NCBI GenBank assembly: GCA_026706075.1
Contig: JAPOZM010000099.1
Coordinates: forward strand, 124,001-188,000
Length of the DNA stretch: 64,000 nt
Origin: Gemmatimonadaceae bacterium
GTDB lineage: Bacteria; Latescibacterota; UBA2968; UBA8231
Reading direction: 5' to 3'
Shown: positions 25,775-35,151 of the stretch, piece after piece
How the letters are laid out: each line of letters opens with the position of its first letter
Numbering within the stretch: the first letter of the stretch is position 1
The notes under the pieces: model-generated
What the model was told of the DNA's origin: nothing
The model's input: the letters and a program-made list of their open reading frames with translations, nothing else
Database searches by the model: none
Position numbers and translations under genes: made by a program

Positions 25775-28174
25775 GTGAAGGCCTACCCGGATCCGCCGGC
25801 GGTCTTCGGAGAGGCGCGGTGGATCACCGTGCCGGGGCCGCACCCGCAGAACTGCACCTTCCTCGCCCGCCGTGGCTTCAGGGTGGCCCAGGTCCCTCCG
25901 GCCGCCACCCTGCACATCGCCGCGGAGGCGCGCTACGCGGTCTGGCTCAACGGCCGCTACCTCGGCTCGGGGCCGGCTCGGGGCACCCACTACCGCTACT
26001 TCTACGACAGCTACGACGTCGGCGCCCTGCTGGGGGCCGGCCGCAACACCCTGGCGGTGCGCGTCCACTGCCCCCTCGACGGTACCACCGGCACGGTGCC
26101 GCCGCCCCTGCCGGCGCTGATCGCGCGGCTCGATCCCCTGGTCGTCAGCGACGCCTCCTGGCAGGTCTGCGCCGACCCGGCCCATCGCGCCGACGCGCTC
26201 CTCTACAACCTCCACATCGGGTACTCCGAGTACCGCGATCTGCGCCGCGATCCCGAGGGCTGGGAGGTCGGCGAGGAAGGGTTCGGCGGCTGGCACGAGG
26301 CGCACGAGGTGTGCGCTTCCGGGGACGGTCTCGGAGGCCGGCTGCTCTCCCCGAGGGACATTCCGCCCCTCACCGGCCGACACTACCGGCCGGCGCGCAT
26401 CGTCGACACCGGCGCCGTGCCGCTCCACCGCCCCGGCGTCGAGGACGACCTGGACTACGCCGGGCTGATGCAGGTGGAGATGCACCTGGGCCTCTCGCAC
26501 GAGCTCTTCGCCGACGTGGAGGCGCTCACCCGGGGAGGGGCGGCGACGATCCGGCCCTCCCCGCGGCTCACCACCCTGGCCGCGGCCGAGGGCGCCTACC
26601 TGATCGCCGACTTCGAGCGCGCCGTCTGCGGGCACCTGGTGCTCGACATCGAGGCCCCCGCCGGCACCATCGTCGACGTCGGCTACGACGAGGCCCTCGG
26701 CAACGGGCGCCTGGACCCGAAGCGGTTCAACCCTCTGGGGCCGATCTACCGGTTCGCCGACCGGTTCATCCTGCGGGCCGGGCGGCAGCGGGTGGCCAGC
26801 CGGCTCCACGACCGGGGCGCCCGTATCGTGCAGCTCACCCTGCGCCGGTTCTCCGAGCCGGTCCGCGTCCACGGACTGGAGCTGGTGGACCGCGTCTACC
26901 CGCTGCCCCTGCAGGCCTCCTTCCACTGCGATCAGCCCTTCCTCAACCGGCTCTGGGAGAAGTCGTGCGCCACCGTGGCCGCCTGCAGCACCGACCTCTT
27001 CATCGACTGCCCGTGGCGCGAGCAGACCTTCTGGCTCGACGACTACTACGAGGAGAACCTCTACTACCTCTGCCTCACCGCCGAGCGCACCTTCCTGGAG
27101 CGCAACCTGCGGGTGAGCGCCGAGGCGGCCTTCCCCGACGGCCAGATGCCCGGCCGCTACCCATCGGCCCGCGACGCACGGCTGCCGGTGACCACGGCCA
27201 ACTGGATCATGGTCCTGGCCGACTACTACCGGTACACCGGCGACCTGGCGCTGGTGCGGGAGCTGCTGCCCGTGGCCGACGCGGCCCTGGGATGGTTCGA
27301 CTCGCTGCGGGATACCGACCTGCTGGTGCCCGACCAGACCGACCAGTGGAACTTCATCGACTGGGGGTACGACACGGCCGGCATCCAGCTCGGCGGCAAG
27401 ACGGCGGTCCTCAACATGCTGGTGGCCGCGGTCTGCCGGGAGGCGGCGCGGCTCCACGAGGCGGCCGGCGACCCGGCGCGGGCCCGGCACCTGGAGGCTC
27501 GTTCAGCGGATACGGTCGCCGCCCTCCTGAAGGCCCTGTGGAGCTCCGGGGAAGGCCGCCTCCTCGATTGCACCGAGCCCGGGGACGGCCGGCGCACCTT
27601 CAGCCAGATCCCCCACGCCCTCGGCCTCTACTACGATCTGCTGGCGGGTGAGCACCGGCAGGGGGCGCTGGAGGCCCTCGTCGATCCGGAAGTGGTGCGG
27701 GCCGAGCTCGGCTACCAGTACTTCGTGCTCGCCTCCCTGGCGCGCGCCGGCCGCGGCGGGCGGGCCCTGGACGTGCTGCGCGAGGTGTGGGGCGGGATGG
27801 TCGCCGCCGACACCCCGACCCTGTGGGAGGTCGTCGACGGCCGCTCCTCCATGAGCGGCTGCGGCAGCCTCTGCCACGCCTACGCCTGCGCGCCCCTGCC
27901 GATTCTGCAGAGCACGATCCTCGGCGTCAGCCCGCTGCGGCCGGGTTTCGCCGAGTTCCGCTTCGCGCCACGGGGCCTGGGGGTCCGGTGGGCCGAGGGA
28001 CGGGTGCCGACGCCCCGCGGCGCGGTGGAGGTCTCCTGGTCGCAACAGGAGTCGGAGGGGCCCCTGGCCACCACCATCGCGGTGCCGGAGGGGACGGTGG
28101 CGGTCTGCGCCGACGGGCGGCGCCTGGAGCCGGGGTCCCACTCCCTGCAGATCGCCCCCAAACACTCCGCCTGA
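25775..28174 (+). CDS. GH78-like alpha-L-rhamnosidase
   Basis: 799 residues, start GTG at 25775. N-terminal beta domains (about 1-330) include AVWLNGRYLGSGPARG, typical of the rhamnosidase N-terminal carbohydrate-binding module. The (alpha/alpha)6 catalytic barrel follows with the family signature DCPWREQTFWLDD near residue 410 (general-acid region), QWNFIDWG near 527 and TLWEVVDG. A C-terminal beta domain ends the protein. The enzyme releases terminal rhamnose from plant or microbial glycans. No signal peptide is present, suggesting action on imported oligosaccharides. Confidence 0.88.
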   Translation: MKAYPDPPAVFGEARWITVPGPHPQNCTFLARRGFRVAQVPPAATLHIAAEARYAVWLNGRYLGSGPARGTHYRYFYDSYDVGALLGAGRNTLAVRVHCPLDGTTGTVPPPLPALIARLDPLVVSDASWQVCADPAHRADALLYNLHIGYSEYRDLRRDPEGWEVGEEGFGGWHEAHEVCASGDGLGGRLLSPRDIPPLTGRHYRPARIVDTGAVPLHRPGVEDDLDYAGLMQVEMHLGLSHELFADVEALTRGGAATIRPSPRLTTLAAAEGAYLIADFERAVCGHLVLDIEAPAGTIVDVGYDEALGNGRLDPKRFNPLGPIYRFADRFILRAGRQRVASRLHDRGARIVQLTLRRFSEPVRVHGLELVDRVYPLPLQASFHCDQPFLNRLWEKSCATVAACSTDLFIDCPWREQTFWLDDYYEENLYYLCLTAERTFLERNLRVSAEAAFPDGQMPGRYPSARDARLPVTTANWIMVLADYYRYTGDLALVRELLPVADAALGWFDSLRDTDLLVPDQTDQWNFIDWGYDTAGIQLGGKTAVLNMLVAAVCREAARLHEAAGDPARARHLEARSADTVAALLKALWSSGEGRLLDCTEPGDGRRTFSQIPHALGLYYDLLAGEHRQGALEALVDPEVVRAELGYQYFVLASLARAGRGGRALDVLREVWGGMVAADTPTLWEVVDGRSSMSGCGSLCHAYACAPLPILQSTILGVSPLRPGFAEFRFAPRGLGVRWAEGRVPTPRGAVEVSWSQQESEGPLATTIAVPEGTVAVCADGRRLEPGSHSLQIAPKHSA

Positions 28175-28251
28175 GCCGGCGCCCGGACCGTGGGCACCAC
28201 GGTATCCCGCGCTCTCAGGCTGGTCCGCCTGCCGGAGAGATGAGGTCCACC

Positions 28252-31014
28252 ATGAGAGCCGAAGAGGTCCTGCACTACGCCTTTGGCGCCGCCGGCGATC
28301 CCGTGGAACGCGACCTGAGCGGCGCCGGCCATGACGGCCGGATCGTGGGAGGGGCCCGGCGCGTGGAGGGGGAGTTCGGCAGCGCCCTGGAGCTCGACGG
28401 GACCGATGGCCACGTCGATTGCGGGGCCGACCCGGGCCTGGCACTCGGCGAGGCCGGCACGATCATGCTCTGGCTGCGGCCCGGGTCCCCGCGGCAGGGA
28501 GGGATCGTCAGCTGGTCGGCGGGCCCGGAGGAAGCGGACCAGCGCCTGGTCGTCTCCCTCCACACCTGGAAGGAGAGCGCTTTCGCCGGAGAGCAGGTCC
28601 ACGAAGCCCTGGGGACGTACTTCGCCGACGGGGAGCACTCTTCGGAGCAGTTTCGCACCCCCGAGCACAAGCCCTGGTTCCCGCCCCCCGGCGACTGGGT
28701 CTTCTGGGCCGTCACCTTCGACGCCCGCACCGTGGACTACTACCGCGACGGGGTGGCCGTGGAGACGCGGTTCCAGACCCTGCGCCCCGACACCGGGGAT
28801 GCGGCCTTGTGGCTGGGTCGATGCGTCGGCCTCGGGGGGCCGGGCGACTACTACAAGGGACTGCTCGCCGACGTGCGCATCTACCGGGGCGCCCTGAGCC
28901 ACCGGGAGGTCTATCTGCGCTACATGGAGTCGGCCGCGGCACGGGGCAAGGAGACCTCCCACTTCGGCTCCGTTGCCATCGAGACGGCGGTCAACCCCGA
29001 GGCGGGCACGGTCTACGCCGACCTGGACTACCGCAGCCTGGCGCCGATGGCCGGCCGGCCCGCGCTCGCGGCGACGCTTCTCGACGGCAGGGGAGATGTC
29101 GCGGCCCCAGCGAAGGTGCGCATGGCGCCATCCTGGGGACATGCCGAGGCGGTGCTGGACGTCTCGGAGCTGCCCGCCGGCGGCTACACCTTGCGAGTCG
29201 AGCCCGACGAGGGCCGGGCCGCGAGCGAGCCTGTCGAATGGCCCGGCAGAGCCAGGGGCTGGGAGTCGGTGAGGGTGCTGAACAACTTCTGCTGGGAGCT
29301 GCTCGACGACCGGCCGACCGCCGGACAGTCGGAGTGGTCCTTCACCAACCCGCGGCGGGGCTGGGTCTGGTTCCGCACCGAGAGCGAAGGCGGCCTGACC
29401 CTTCGGGTGCCCGGGGCGGCGCCGGAGGCCGTCAGAGAGCCGGGGAAGGGCGGCCGGCAGGAGGCGATGCGCTGGATGGAGGCCGGCCGGCACCGGATCG
29501 TCGCCAGCGGCCCGGGCACGCTCCACCGCCTGACCGTCCGCTCCGTGCCCATCCTCCTGTTCTGGCACTACCCCCACATCGGGCCGGGGACCGGCGACGA
29601 CGGCGAGTACCTGGACCGGCACGTCCTCGGCCCGTGCAACCTGATCCACACCCACCGCCCGGAACCCGGCTCCGACACGGCCAGGTTCCTGGAGGAGTGG
29701 GTGGACCAGCGGGGGCTCTTCGCCCTCGAAGGCCTCTACCTGCTGCAGGACGTGCAGGACACGTTCGAGGACGAGACGGCCGAGCACCGGATCACGGAGT
29801 TCCTGACCGGGAACGCGGGCATGGGGGAGGCCCGCTACCGGGGGGTGATCATCGACGAGTTCTCGCCCGGCGACGACGTGCAGATGTTCAACAGGAGCTA
29901 CTACGACGAGTGGACGCGGGCCTGCGCCGCCGTCCTCGACGATCCCCGGTACACCGGCCGCTTCATCATGCCCGCCATGGGCTACAACATGTACGACTTC
30001 GAGAAGAGCGCCGCCTTCCTGACCGGGCTGATCGAGCACGGTTCCTACGTCATCGAGGAGCACTACCTGAACGAGTGCGATACCGAGGAGCAGGCGTGGC
30101 GGTCGATCCACGAGATCGGCGCCGGCCTCGAGCCCATGCGGCGGCGGGCGAGTCCCGGCTACACCCGGGGCGCGATCAAGCTGCTCAGCTACCTGCAGCG
30201 CGAGATCTGGAATCCGGCCTGCAACTTCCGGGTCTTCCTGGACATGCAGTTCGAGCACCACGCCACGCGGCCCGAGTTCTTCGGCATCGGCGGCATCGGC
30301 GCCTACTCCAGCTACAACTGCAACAACGAGGAGTACGTCCGCTGGGTCTCGGCCTTGATGCGGCACTATGCCATCGAGGGCGGTACCGACCGCTTGAGCT
30401 CCGAGCCGTACGAAGTCGAGCAGATCCGGAATCCCGACTTCCTCGAGGGGACCGAAGGCTGGACGCTGCAGCCGGCGGAGGAGGGGAGCATGGAGGTGAG
30501 GAGCCACGAGGGCTACGGCCTCACCCAGGAACGGCGCCCCCACAGGAGCCATACGGAGATGCCCTTCCTCTGGACCCGGCGCTCGGGGTCGAGCCCGAAC
30601 CGCTTCTCCCAGGAGATCCGCAACCTGGAAGCGGGGGGACTCTATCTGGTGCGCCTGTGGGTGGGGGACTACGCCGAGCTGCTGGCCGGGGAGTCGAGAG
30701 ACGAGCCGCGGGCGGTCGGTCTGCGAGTGGACGGGGCCGAGGCGTGGGACGGCTGGTACCGCAGCCAGGCTTTCGAGGGAGACGAGTTCACCTTCGCCAG
30801 CTATCTGCCGCCCTTCAGCGCCGACAACCGATACCACTTCAGGATCCACCAGCGCGTCTTCCGCGCCCAGGGGCCCACGGCCCGACTGGTCGTCGAAGAC
30901 TGGAAGAGCGACTCCGAGCCGGGGGGACCCGTCGGCCAGGAGCTGATGTTCAACATGATCGACGTGCACCCCTACTTCGAAGCGGAAGGGGGCGGCGGCG
31001 GTCACTCTCCGTAG
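28252..31014 (+). CDS. LamG-domain multidomain protein, probable carbohydrate-active
   Basis: 920 residues. The LamG/concanavalin-like domain covers about 10-215 (AFGAAGD..., SALELDG, GTIMLWLRPGS, DWVFWAVTFD, GLLADVRIYRGALS). A beta-rich middle follows, then a possible TIM-barrel-like region (about 425-710) with acidic motifs such as GVIIDEFSPGDD, and a C-terminal carbohydrate-binding-like domain (about 725-910). I know no catalytic family for the middle part. ATG 28252 has GAGG 6 bp upstream; ATG 28240 has poor spacing. No signal peptide. It ends 13 bp inside the convergent sialidase-like gene. Confidence 0.75.
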   Translation: MRAEEVLHYAFGAAGDPVERDLSGAGHDGRIVGGARRVEGEFGSALELDGTDGHVDCGADPGLALGEAGTIMLWLRPGSPRQGGIVSWSAGPEEADQRLVVSLHTWKESAFAGEQVHEALGTYFADGEHSSEQFRTPEHKPWFPPPGDWVFWAVTFDARTVDYYRDGVAVETRFQTLRPDTGDAALWLGRCVGLGGPGDYYKGLLADVRIYRGALSHREVYLRYMESAAARGKETSHFGSVAIETAVNPEAGTVYADLDYRSLAPMAGRPALAATLLDGRGDVAAPAKVRMAPSWGHAEAVLDVSELPAGGYTLRVEPDEGRAASEPVEWPGRARGWESVRVLNNFCWELLDDRPTAGQSEWSFTNPRRGWVWFRTESEGGLTLRVPGAAPEAVREPGKGGRQEAMRWMEAGRHRIVASGPGTLHRLTVRSVPILLFWHYPHIGPGTGDDGEYLDRHVLGPCNLIHTHRPEPGSDTARFLEEWVDQRGLFALEGLYLLQDVQDTFEDETAEHRITEFLTGNAGMGEARYRGVIIDEFSPGDDVQMFNRSYYDEWTRACAAVLDDPRYTGRFIMPAMGYNMYDFEKSAAFLTGLIEHGSYVIEEHYLNECDTEEQAWRSIHEIGAGLEPMRRRASPGYTRGAIKLLSYLQREIWNPACNFRVFLDMQFEHHATRPEFFGIGGIGAYSSYNCNNEEYVRWVSALMRHYAIEGGTDRLSSEPYEVEQIRNPDFLEGTEGWTLQPAEEGSMEVRSHEGYGLTQERRPHRSHTEMPFLWTRRSGSSPNRFSQEIRNLEAGGLYLVRLWVGDYAELLAGESRDEPRAVGLRVDGAEAWDGWYRSQAFEGDEFTFASYLPPFSADNRYHFRIHQRVFRAQGPTARLVVEDWKSDSEPGGPVGQELMFNMIDVHPYFEAEGGGGGHSP

Positions 31015-32096
31015 AACCACCTCAGCCCGATCCGGGCCAGCCTTATGCCGTCGAGGGCGTGGTAGTTCACCAGGGCGACGCGGTCGCCGTCGATCCAGGT
31101 GAGGCCCGGATAGCCGTAGTCGCCGTGGCCGCCCTCCGGGTCCGGCGCGATGCAGCGGAACCGCCCCCAGCTCCGCCCTCCGTCCGTCGAGATCGCCGAG
31201 GTCAGGGGCGAGCGAACCTTGCCGAGGGGAATCTCCAGCTCGCCCACGCGTACCATCCGCTGCTCCTCGCCGCCGTAGAAGGCAGGTGCCAGGGGGTTCC
31301 TGCAGAAGATGACCAGGAGGTCCCCGGTGGCGGGGATGCGCGTGGCCAGGAAGCCGGCGCACGGGTCGGTCAGCTCCGGGACCAGCTCCGGCTCGGACCA
31401 GGTGAGGGCGTCGTCTTCGGAGAAGCAGCGGGCGAGATACCCCTGCCGGGTGCGGCACATCATGATCAGCCGGCCGTCCTCCATCTCGACGACGCTCGGC
31501 TCCTCGGTGGAGTCCCCGAGGTCGACGAAGTTGCGGCTCGGCCACCAGGAGTACCCGGCGTCGTCCGAGTAGAAGCAGAGGGAGACGCAGTGATCCCCGG
31601 AGGTGAGCCAGAATCCCTCGACGGGAATGACGATGCGGCCCGATGACAGCCTGACCACCTTGTCGGCCTGGCTCTGGCACGACCCCGGGTAGTGAGCGGC
31701 GCAGACGGGGGAGCTCCAGCTCTCCCCTTCGTCGGTGGACCGACGCACGTACACGTGCTGATCGAGTGTCGGGGTGTGGTCTCCCCATCCCTCGGGCCGC
31801 GCGCTCAGCACCTCCAGGGTGTAGAACAGGAGCACCTCGCCGCTCTCCAGCCGCAGCAGGGTGGGGGCGATCGTCTCGAAGTTGCCCTCCCTCGGCAGCG
31901 GCGGGAACGGGTCCCCCCACGTGCGGCCGTCGTCCCGGGACCTGCGGGCCTCGAGCCAGCACTCGCCCTTCAGGGGGTTGGTCTCGATGGCGTGGACGAA
32001 GAGCAGGGAGCCGTCGTTCATGCGAAGGATGCTGCCCGAGATGCCGCGGTGGGTGCGGTCGGGCGGCAGGGGGACGACCACGCTCTCCTCAGACAT
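31002..32096 (-). CDS. Sialidase-like (BNR) protein
   Basis: 364 residues of a six-bladed propeller. Asp-boxes SRDDGRTW, STDEGESW, YSDDAGYSW, SEDDALTW and STDGGRSW mark the blades; HRGISGSILRM near residue 16 is the Arg-bearing first strand. It belongs to the exo-sialidase superfamily of hydrolases, without signal peptide. The start at 32096 overlaps the end of the upstream sialidase-like gene by 8 bp, so the two are translationally linked; its own end overlaps the LamG gene tail on the other strand. Confidence 0.85.
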   Translation of the reverse strand: MSEESVVVPLPPDRTHRGISGSILRMNDGSLLFVHAIETNPLKGECWLEARRSRDDGRTWGDPFPPLPREGNFETIAPTLLRLESGEVLLFYTLEVLSARPEGWGDHTPTLDQHVYVRRSTDEGESWSSPVCAAHYPGSCQSQADKVVRLSSGRIVIPVEGFWLTSGDHCVSLCFYSDDAGYSWWPSRNFVDLGDSTEEPSVVEMEDGRLIMMCRTRQGYLARCFSEDDALTWSEPELVPELTDPCAGFLATRIPATGDLLVIFCRNPLAPAFYGGEEQRMVRVGELEIPLGKVRSPLTSAISTDGGRSWGRFRCIAPDPEGGHGDYGYPGLTWIDGDRVALVNYHALDGIRLARIGLRWFYGE

Positions 32097-33249
32097 GGAC
32101 GGGCCGGTCCTCGTCCGGATGCCAGTGGGTCACGGCCACGTGGGTGGTGCCGTCGGCGGGGGTGATGTAGTAGGCCGTCAGGATCCGGCCGTCGTCGAGC
32201 TCGGTCGAGACCGGATAGCCGACGTCCGAGCTGCCGAAGCCGGGTTGGGCGCGCTTCTCCTCCGGCCACGCCGTCGACGCCGTGCCGCCGTCGTCCCGCA
32301 ACACGTATTCGTGCTCCAGGTCCCAGGCGGCGCCGGCTTCGCTGATCAGGGCGCGCACGCCCATCGGTTTGCGGCGGTACCCGAAGCTGCAGAGGATGCG
32401 GCCGTCCCTCAGCTTCAGCAGATGGTTGGGGTACCCCTGGAAAGGGGCCTCCACCGGCTGGGTCCAGGTGCGGCCGCCGTCCTCCGACCAGACCTCCAGC
32501 GCGTGGATGCGGTCGTCGGCGGGATGCCCCCAGCGGTAGCCGGAGCGCACGTGTCCCAGCACCACTCCGGGAGCGGTCTCCACCAGCGCCCACTCGCTGC
32601 CCACCCCGTGGACGCAGAGGTGCAGCCGCCACGTCTCCCCGTCGTCGCTCGACCGGAAGAGGAGGCCGTCGCCGCCGCCGTCGGGGCGGCTGGTGTAGAC
32701 CGGGAACAGCCAGGTGCCGTCCTCGAGGATGGTGCCGCGGGGGAAGCCGATCACGGAGGCGTAGCCGGGCACGGTCCAGGTGCGCCGCTCCCAGCTGGCG
32801 CCCCGGTCCCGCGAGCGGATCACCGAGAGGCGATGGCCCGAGACGACGAGCTTCCCCGGGAGCTGGCTGCTGACGATCTCGTCCTCCACGACCCGCAGTC
32901 CCCGGGCCTCCGCCTCGGCCCTGCGGCCCGGGTCCCAGCACTCGTACCCGACGGAGCCGACGGCCATCCACGTGCCGCCGGGGAGGACGCCGCAGAGCCG
33001 GTCGTAGCGCTCCCGCGGGGTGCTCCCGGGCCAGTTGGGCGGCAGGCCGGGATCGTCCGAGGGGGTCCAGGTCTCGCCCTGGTCCGTCGACTCGAGGACC
33101 GGCCAGTCGCCCAGGCCCAGGTGATCGCCGACGGGCGAGGAGATGCAGCCGATGGCGAGGCGTCCGCCGGCGAGCTGATGCAGGACCGGGAAGGCGTTGT
33201 AGCGCCCCTCTTCTCTGAGGACGATGGTGTGCTTCACGCCGGTGCTCAC
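32089..33249 (-). CDS. Sialidase-like (BNR) protein
   Basis: About 386 residues. Asp-boxes include STDQGETW, SRDRGASW, SSDDGETW and SEDGGRTW, plus the C-terminal GYPVSTELDDGRILTAYY strand common in sialidase-like hydrolases. The start is uncertain: GTG at 33249 or GTG at 33237, neither with a strong ribosome site; the in-frame sequence further upstream has no propeller features. It is paired with the overlapping gene at 31002-32096, to which it is only distantly related. Confidence 0.82.
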   Translation of the reverse strand: MSTGVKHTIVLREEGRYNAFPVLHQLAGGRLAIGCISSPVGDHLGLGDWPVLESTDQGETWTPSDDPGLPPNWPGSTPRERYDRLCGVLPGGTWMAVGSVGYECWDPGRRAEAEARGLRVVEDEIVSSQLPGKLVVSGHRLSVIRSRDRGASWERRTWTVPGYASVIGFPRGTILEDGTWLFPVYTSRPDGGGDGLLFRSSDDGETWRLHLCVHGVGSEWALVETAPGVVLGHVRSGYRWGHPADDRIHALEVWSEDGGRTWTQPVEAPFQGYPNHLLKLRDGRILCSFGYRRKPMGVRALISEAGAAWDLEHEYVLRDDGGTASTAWPEEKRAQPGFGSSDVGYPVSTELDDGRILTAYYITPADGTTHVAVTHWHPDEDRPVHV

Positions 33250-33352
33250 TTGCCGGGTCGGGAGCCGCGGACGTGATTCCAGCAGCCCGCCGGGGCAAGG
33301 TAGAAGAGGGGCGAAGGGCCAACAACCTTGGGGCGCCTCCAGGCATGAATCG

Positions 33353-34210
33353 ATGGAACTGACCGCAACCCTCCAGGACCTCGGCCTGCCCTCCGATGTC
33401 CTGCTGTGGCAGGCGCTGCTGCTCACCATCATCTCCTTCGGCGTCGGCATCGTGGGCGGCTTCGTGGGGCTCGCCCTCGGCACGGTGAGGCTGCCCGTGC
33501 TCCTGTTCCTCGGCATGCCGTCGACCCTGGCGGCCGGCACCAACATCATCGTCAGCACCGCCAGCTCCCTCTTCGGGGCCCTGCGCCACATGCGGGAGGG
33601 GAGGGTCGACCTGCGGGTCGTCCTGATCATGGGGGTGCCCAGCTTCGCCGGCGCCTTCCTCGGCGGGTACTACGCCGGCGCCGCGCCCGAGGGACTCCTG
33701 GTCCTCGTGGTGGGGATCCTCGTCCTCTGGCAGGGGATCGAGCTGGCCGCCAAGGCCGGCGCCGCGGCGGAGAGCTCCGGGGCCCCCGGGGGGGCCATGG
33801 CCGACGCCCTGGCCGGCGGGACGGACCGTCGCCGGCACCCGGCCCTGGCCGCGGCCATGGGACTGGTCATCGGCGTGACCGGGGGCGCCGTGGGCCTCAT
33901 CCTGGGGAGCCTGCGGCTGCCGGGGCTGATCCGGGTCCTGGGCATGGACCCGCGAATCGCCGCCGGGACCAACCTGTTCATCGGCTTCGCCATGGGCGCC
34001 TCGGGCTGGACGGGACACGTCGCCCGGGGCCAGGTCGACTACTCCCTGGCGGTGCTCATGGGCCTGTCCGCCGTGGCCGGCGTCAACATCGGCGCCCGGC
34101 AGACCGGCCGCGCCGGCCTGCGCACCCTTCTGGCGTCGATGGGGGCGGTGCTGATCGTCGTCGGCGTCCTGATGGCCTGGCGCGGCGTGGACGGGTGGCT
34201 GCTCCGCTGA
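33353..34210 (+). CDS. TauE/SafE (TSUP) family permease
   Basis: 285 residues with about eight hydrophobic segments and the internal duplication typical of TSUP: VGIVGGFVGLALGTVRLPVLL near 30-50 and VIGVTGGAVGLILGSLRLPGLI near 174-195. AAGTN appears in both halves. Members move sulfite, sulfoacetate, taurine or other organosulfonates across the inner membrane. The 103-bp upstream gap shows no clear promoter. Confidence 0.9.
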   Translation: MELTATLQDLGLPSDVLLWQALLLTIISFGVGIVGGFVGLALGTVRLPVLLFLGMPSTLAAGTNIIVSTASSLFGALRHMREGRVDLRVVLIMGVPSFAGAFLGGYYAGAAPEGLLVLVVGILVLWQGIELAAKAGAAAESSGAPGGAMADALAGGTDRRRHPALAAAMGLVIGVTGGAVGLILGSLRLPGLIRVLGMDPRIAAGTNLFIGFAMGASGWTGHVARGQVDYSLAVLMGLSAVAGVNIGARQTGRAGLRTLLASMGAVLIVVGVLMAWRGVDGWLLR

Positions 34211-34213
34211 GCC

Positions 34214-34984
34214 TTACTCGGTGCGGCAGAGCAGGCCGCCGTCGACGGCCAGGTGGGTGCCGGTGACGAAGGAGGCCTCGTCTGAAGCGAGGTAGAGGAC
34301 GGCGTTGGCGATGTCGGCGCCGTGGCCGAGCCGCCTGGCGGGCACCATCTCGGCGTAGCGCCGCCGCTCCTCTTCCGGGACCTCGAGCTTGTCCCACAGT
34401 GGGGTGAGGATCGCCCCGGGCAGCACCGCGTTGACGCGGATGTCGGGTCCGTAGTCGAGGGCAAGGACCCGGGTGAGTCCGAGGATGCCGGCCTTGGCGG
34501 AGTCGTAGGCGGTGCAGGTGGCGAAGCTGACGAGGGAGTGGACGGAGCCGGTGTTGATGATCGCCCCTCCACCGGTCTTGCGCATCACGGGGATGCCGAA
34601 CTTCGAGGCCAGGAAGACCGCCTTCAGGCCGACGTTCAGGGTGAGGTCCCAGCCCGCTTCGTCGAGCTCGGTAGCGGAGCCGTGCCGGAAGGCGATGGCG
34701 TTGTTGTGCAGGATATCGAGACGTCCGAAGCGCTCCTCGGTGCGGGCGACCATGTCCTCGATCTCGTCGGTCCGGCTCAGGTCGGTTCGGATGAACAGGC
34801 TCTCACCGCCCGTTTCCCTGATTTCCGCGGCCACACGCTTTCCGTTGATCTCGTCGATGTCGGCTACCGCTACGGAGGCCCCTTCTTCGGCCAGACGCCT
34901 TGCCGTCGCTTCCCCGATTCCGGAGGCGGCCCCGGTGACGATGGCTGTCTTGCCGGCGACGCGGCCGGGCCGTTCCGAGTTCAT
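34214..34984 (-). CDS. Short-chain dehydrogenase/reductase
   Basis: 256 residues. Classical SDR motifs: TGAASGIGE cofactor loop, DLSR, HNNA, INTGS, the catalytic YDSAK, and the terminal VTGTHLAVDGGLL. AAGGAG precedes ATG 34984 by 6 bp; an in-frame extension to 35107 is not needed. The substrate is unknown; this branch covers sugar, polyol and 3-oxoacyl reductases. It converges with the TauE-like gene and is divergent from the TonB receptor locus. Confidence 0.92.
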   Translation of the reverse strand: MNSERPGRVAGKTAIVTGAASGIGEATARRLAEEGASVAVADIDEINGKRVAAEIRETGGESLFIRTDLSRTDEIEDMVARTEERFGRLDILHNNAIAFRHGSATELDEAGWDLTLNVGLKAVFLASKFGIPVMRKTGGGAIINTGSVHSLVSFATCTAYDSAKAGILGLTRVLALDYGPDIRVNAVLPGAILTPLWDKLEVPEEERRRYAEMVPARRLGHGADIANAVLYLASDEASFVTGTHLAVDGGLLCRTE

Positions 34985-35064
34985 GACAGTCTCCTTCGCT
35001 GGGGCTCTGAAGGAAGGGACAGCCAGCCGGGCCCTCAAGAGCTCAAGCCCCGGATTCCCCCGGC

Positions 35065-35113
35065 CAACCGGGTCCCGATTTTTTTCTGCAAACGCATGCA
35101 GAATCACTTATCT
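35065..35113 (+). promoter_or_regulatory. Regulatory region upstream of TonB receptor locus
   Basis: The 167-bp divergent gap is AT-richer than its surroundings. It contains a short stem CCCGG/CCGGG shortly before a seven-base T run, an imperfect dyad TTCTGC...GCAGAA (35084-35103), and TTATCT (35108-35113) as a possible -10. No good -35 is seen; the dyad overlaps where one should be, so it may be an operator. Confidence 0.4.
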
Positions 35114-35151
35114 TCCGGCCATTCGGGACCGTCGATTAGAGGAGGCTGCTC

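Noticed and set aside
27880-31962. A 1360-codon minus-strand frame
   Set aside because: Overlaps real genes on both strands (GH78, LamG, sialidase-like); composition is typical of a shadow frame.
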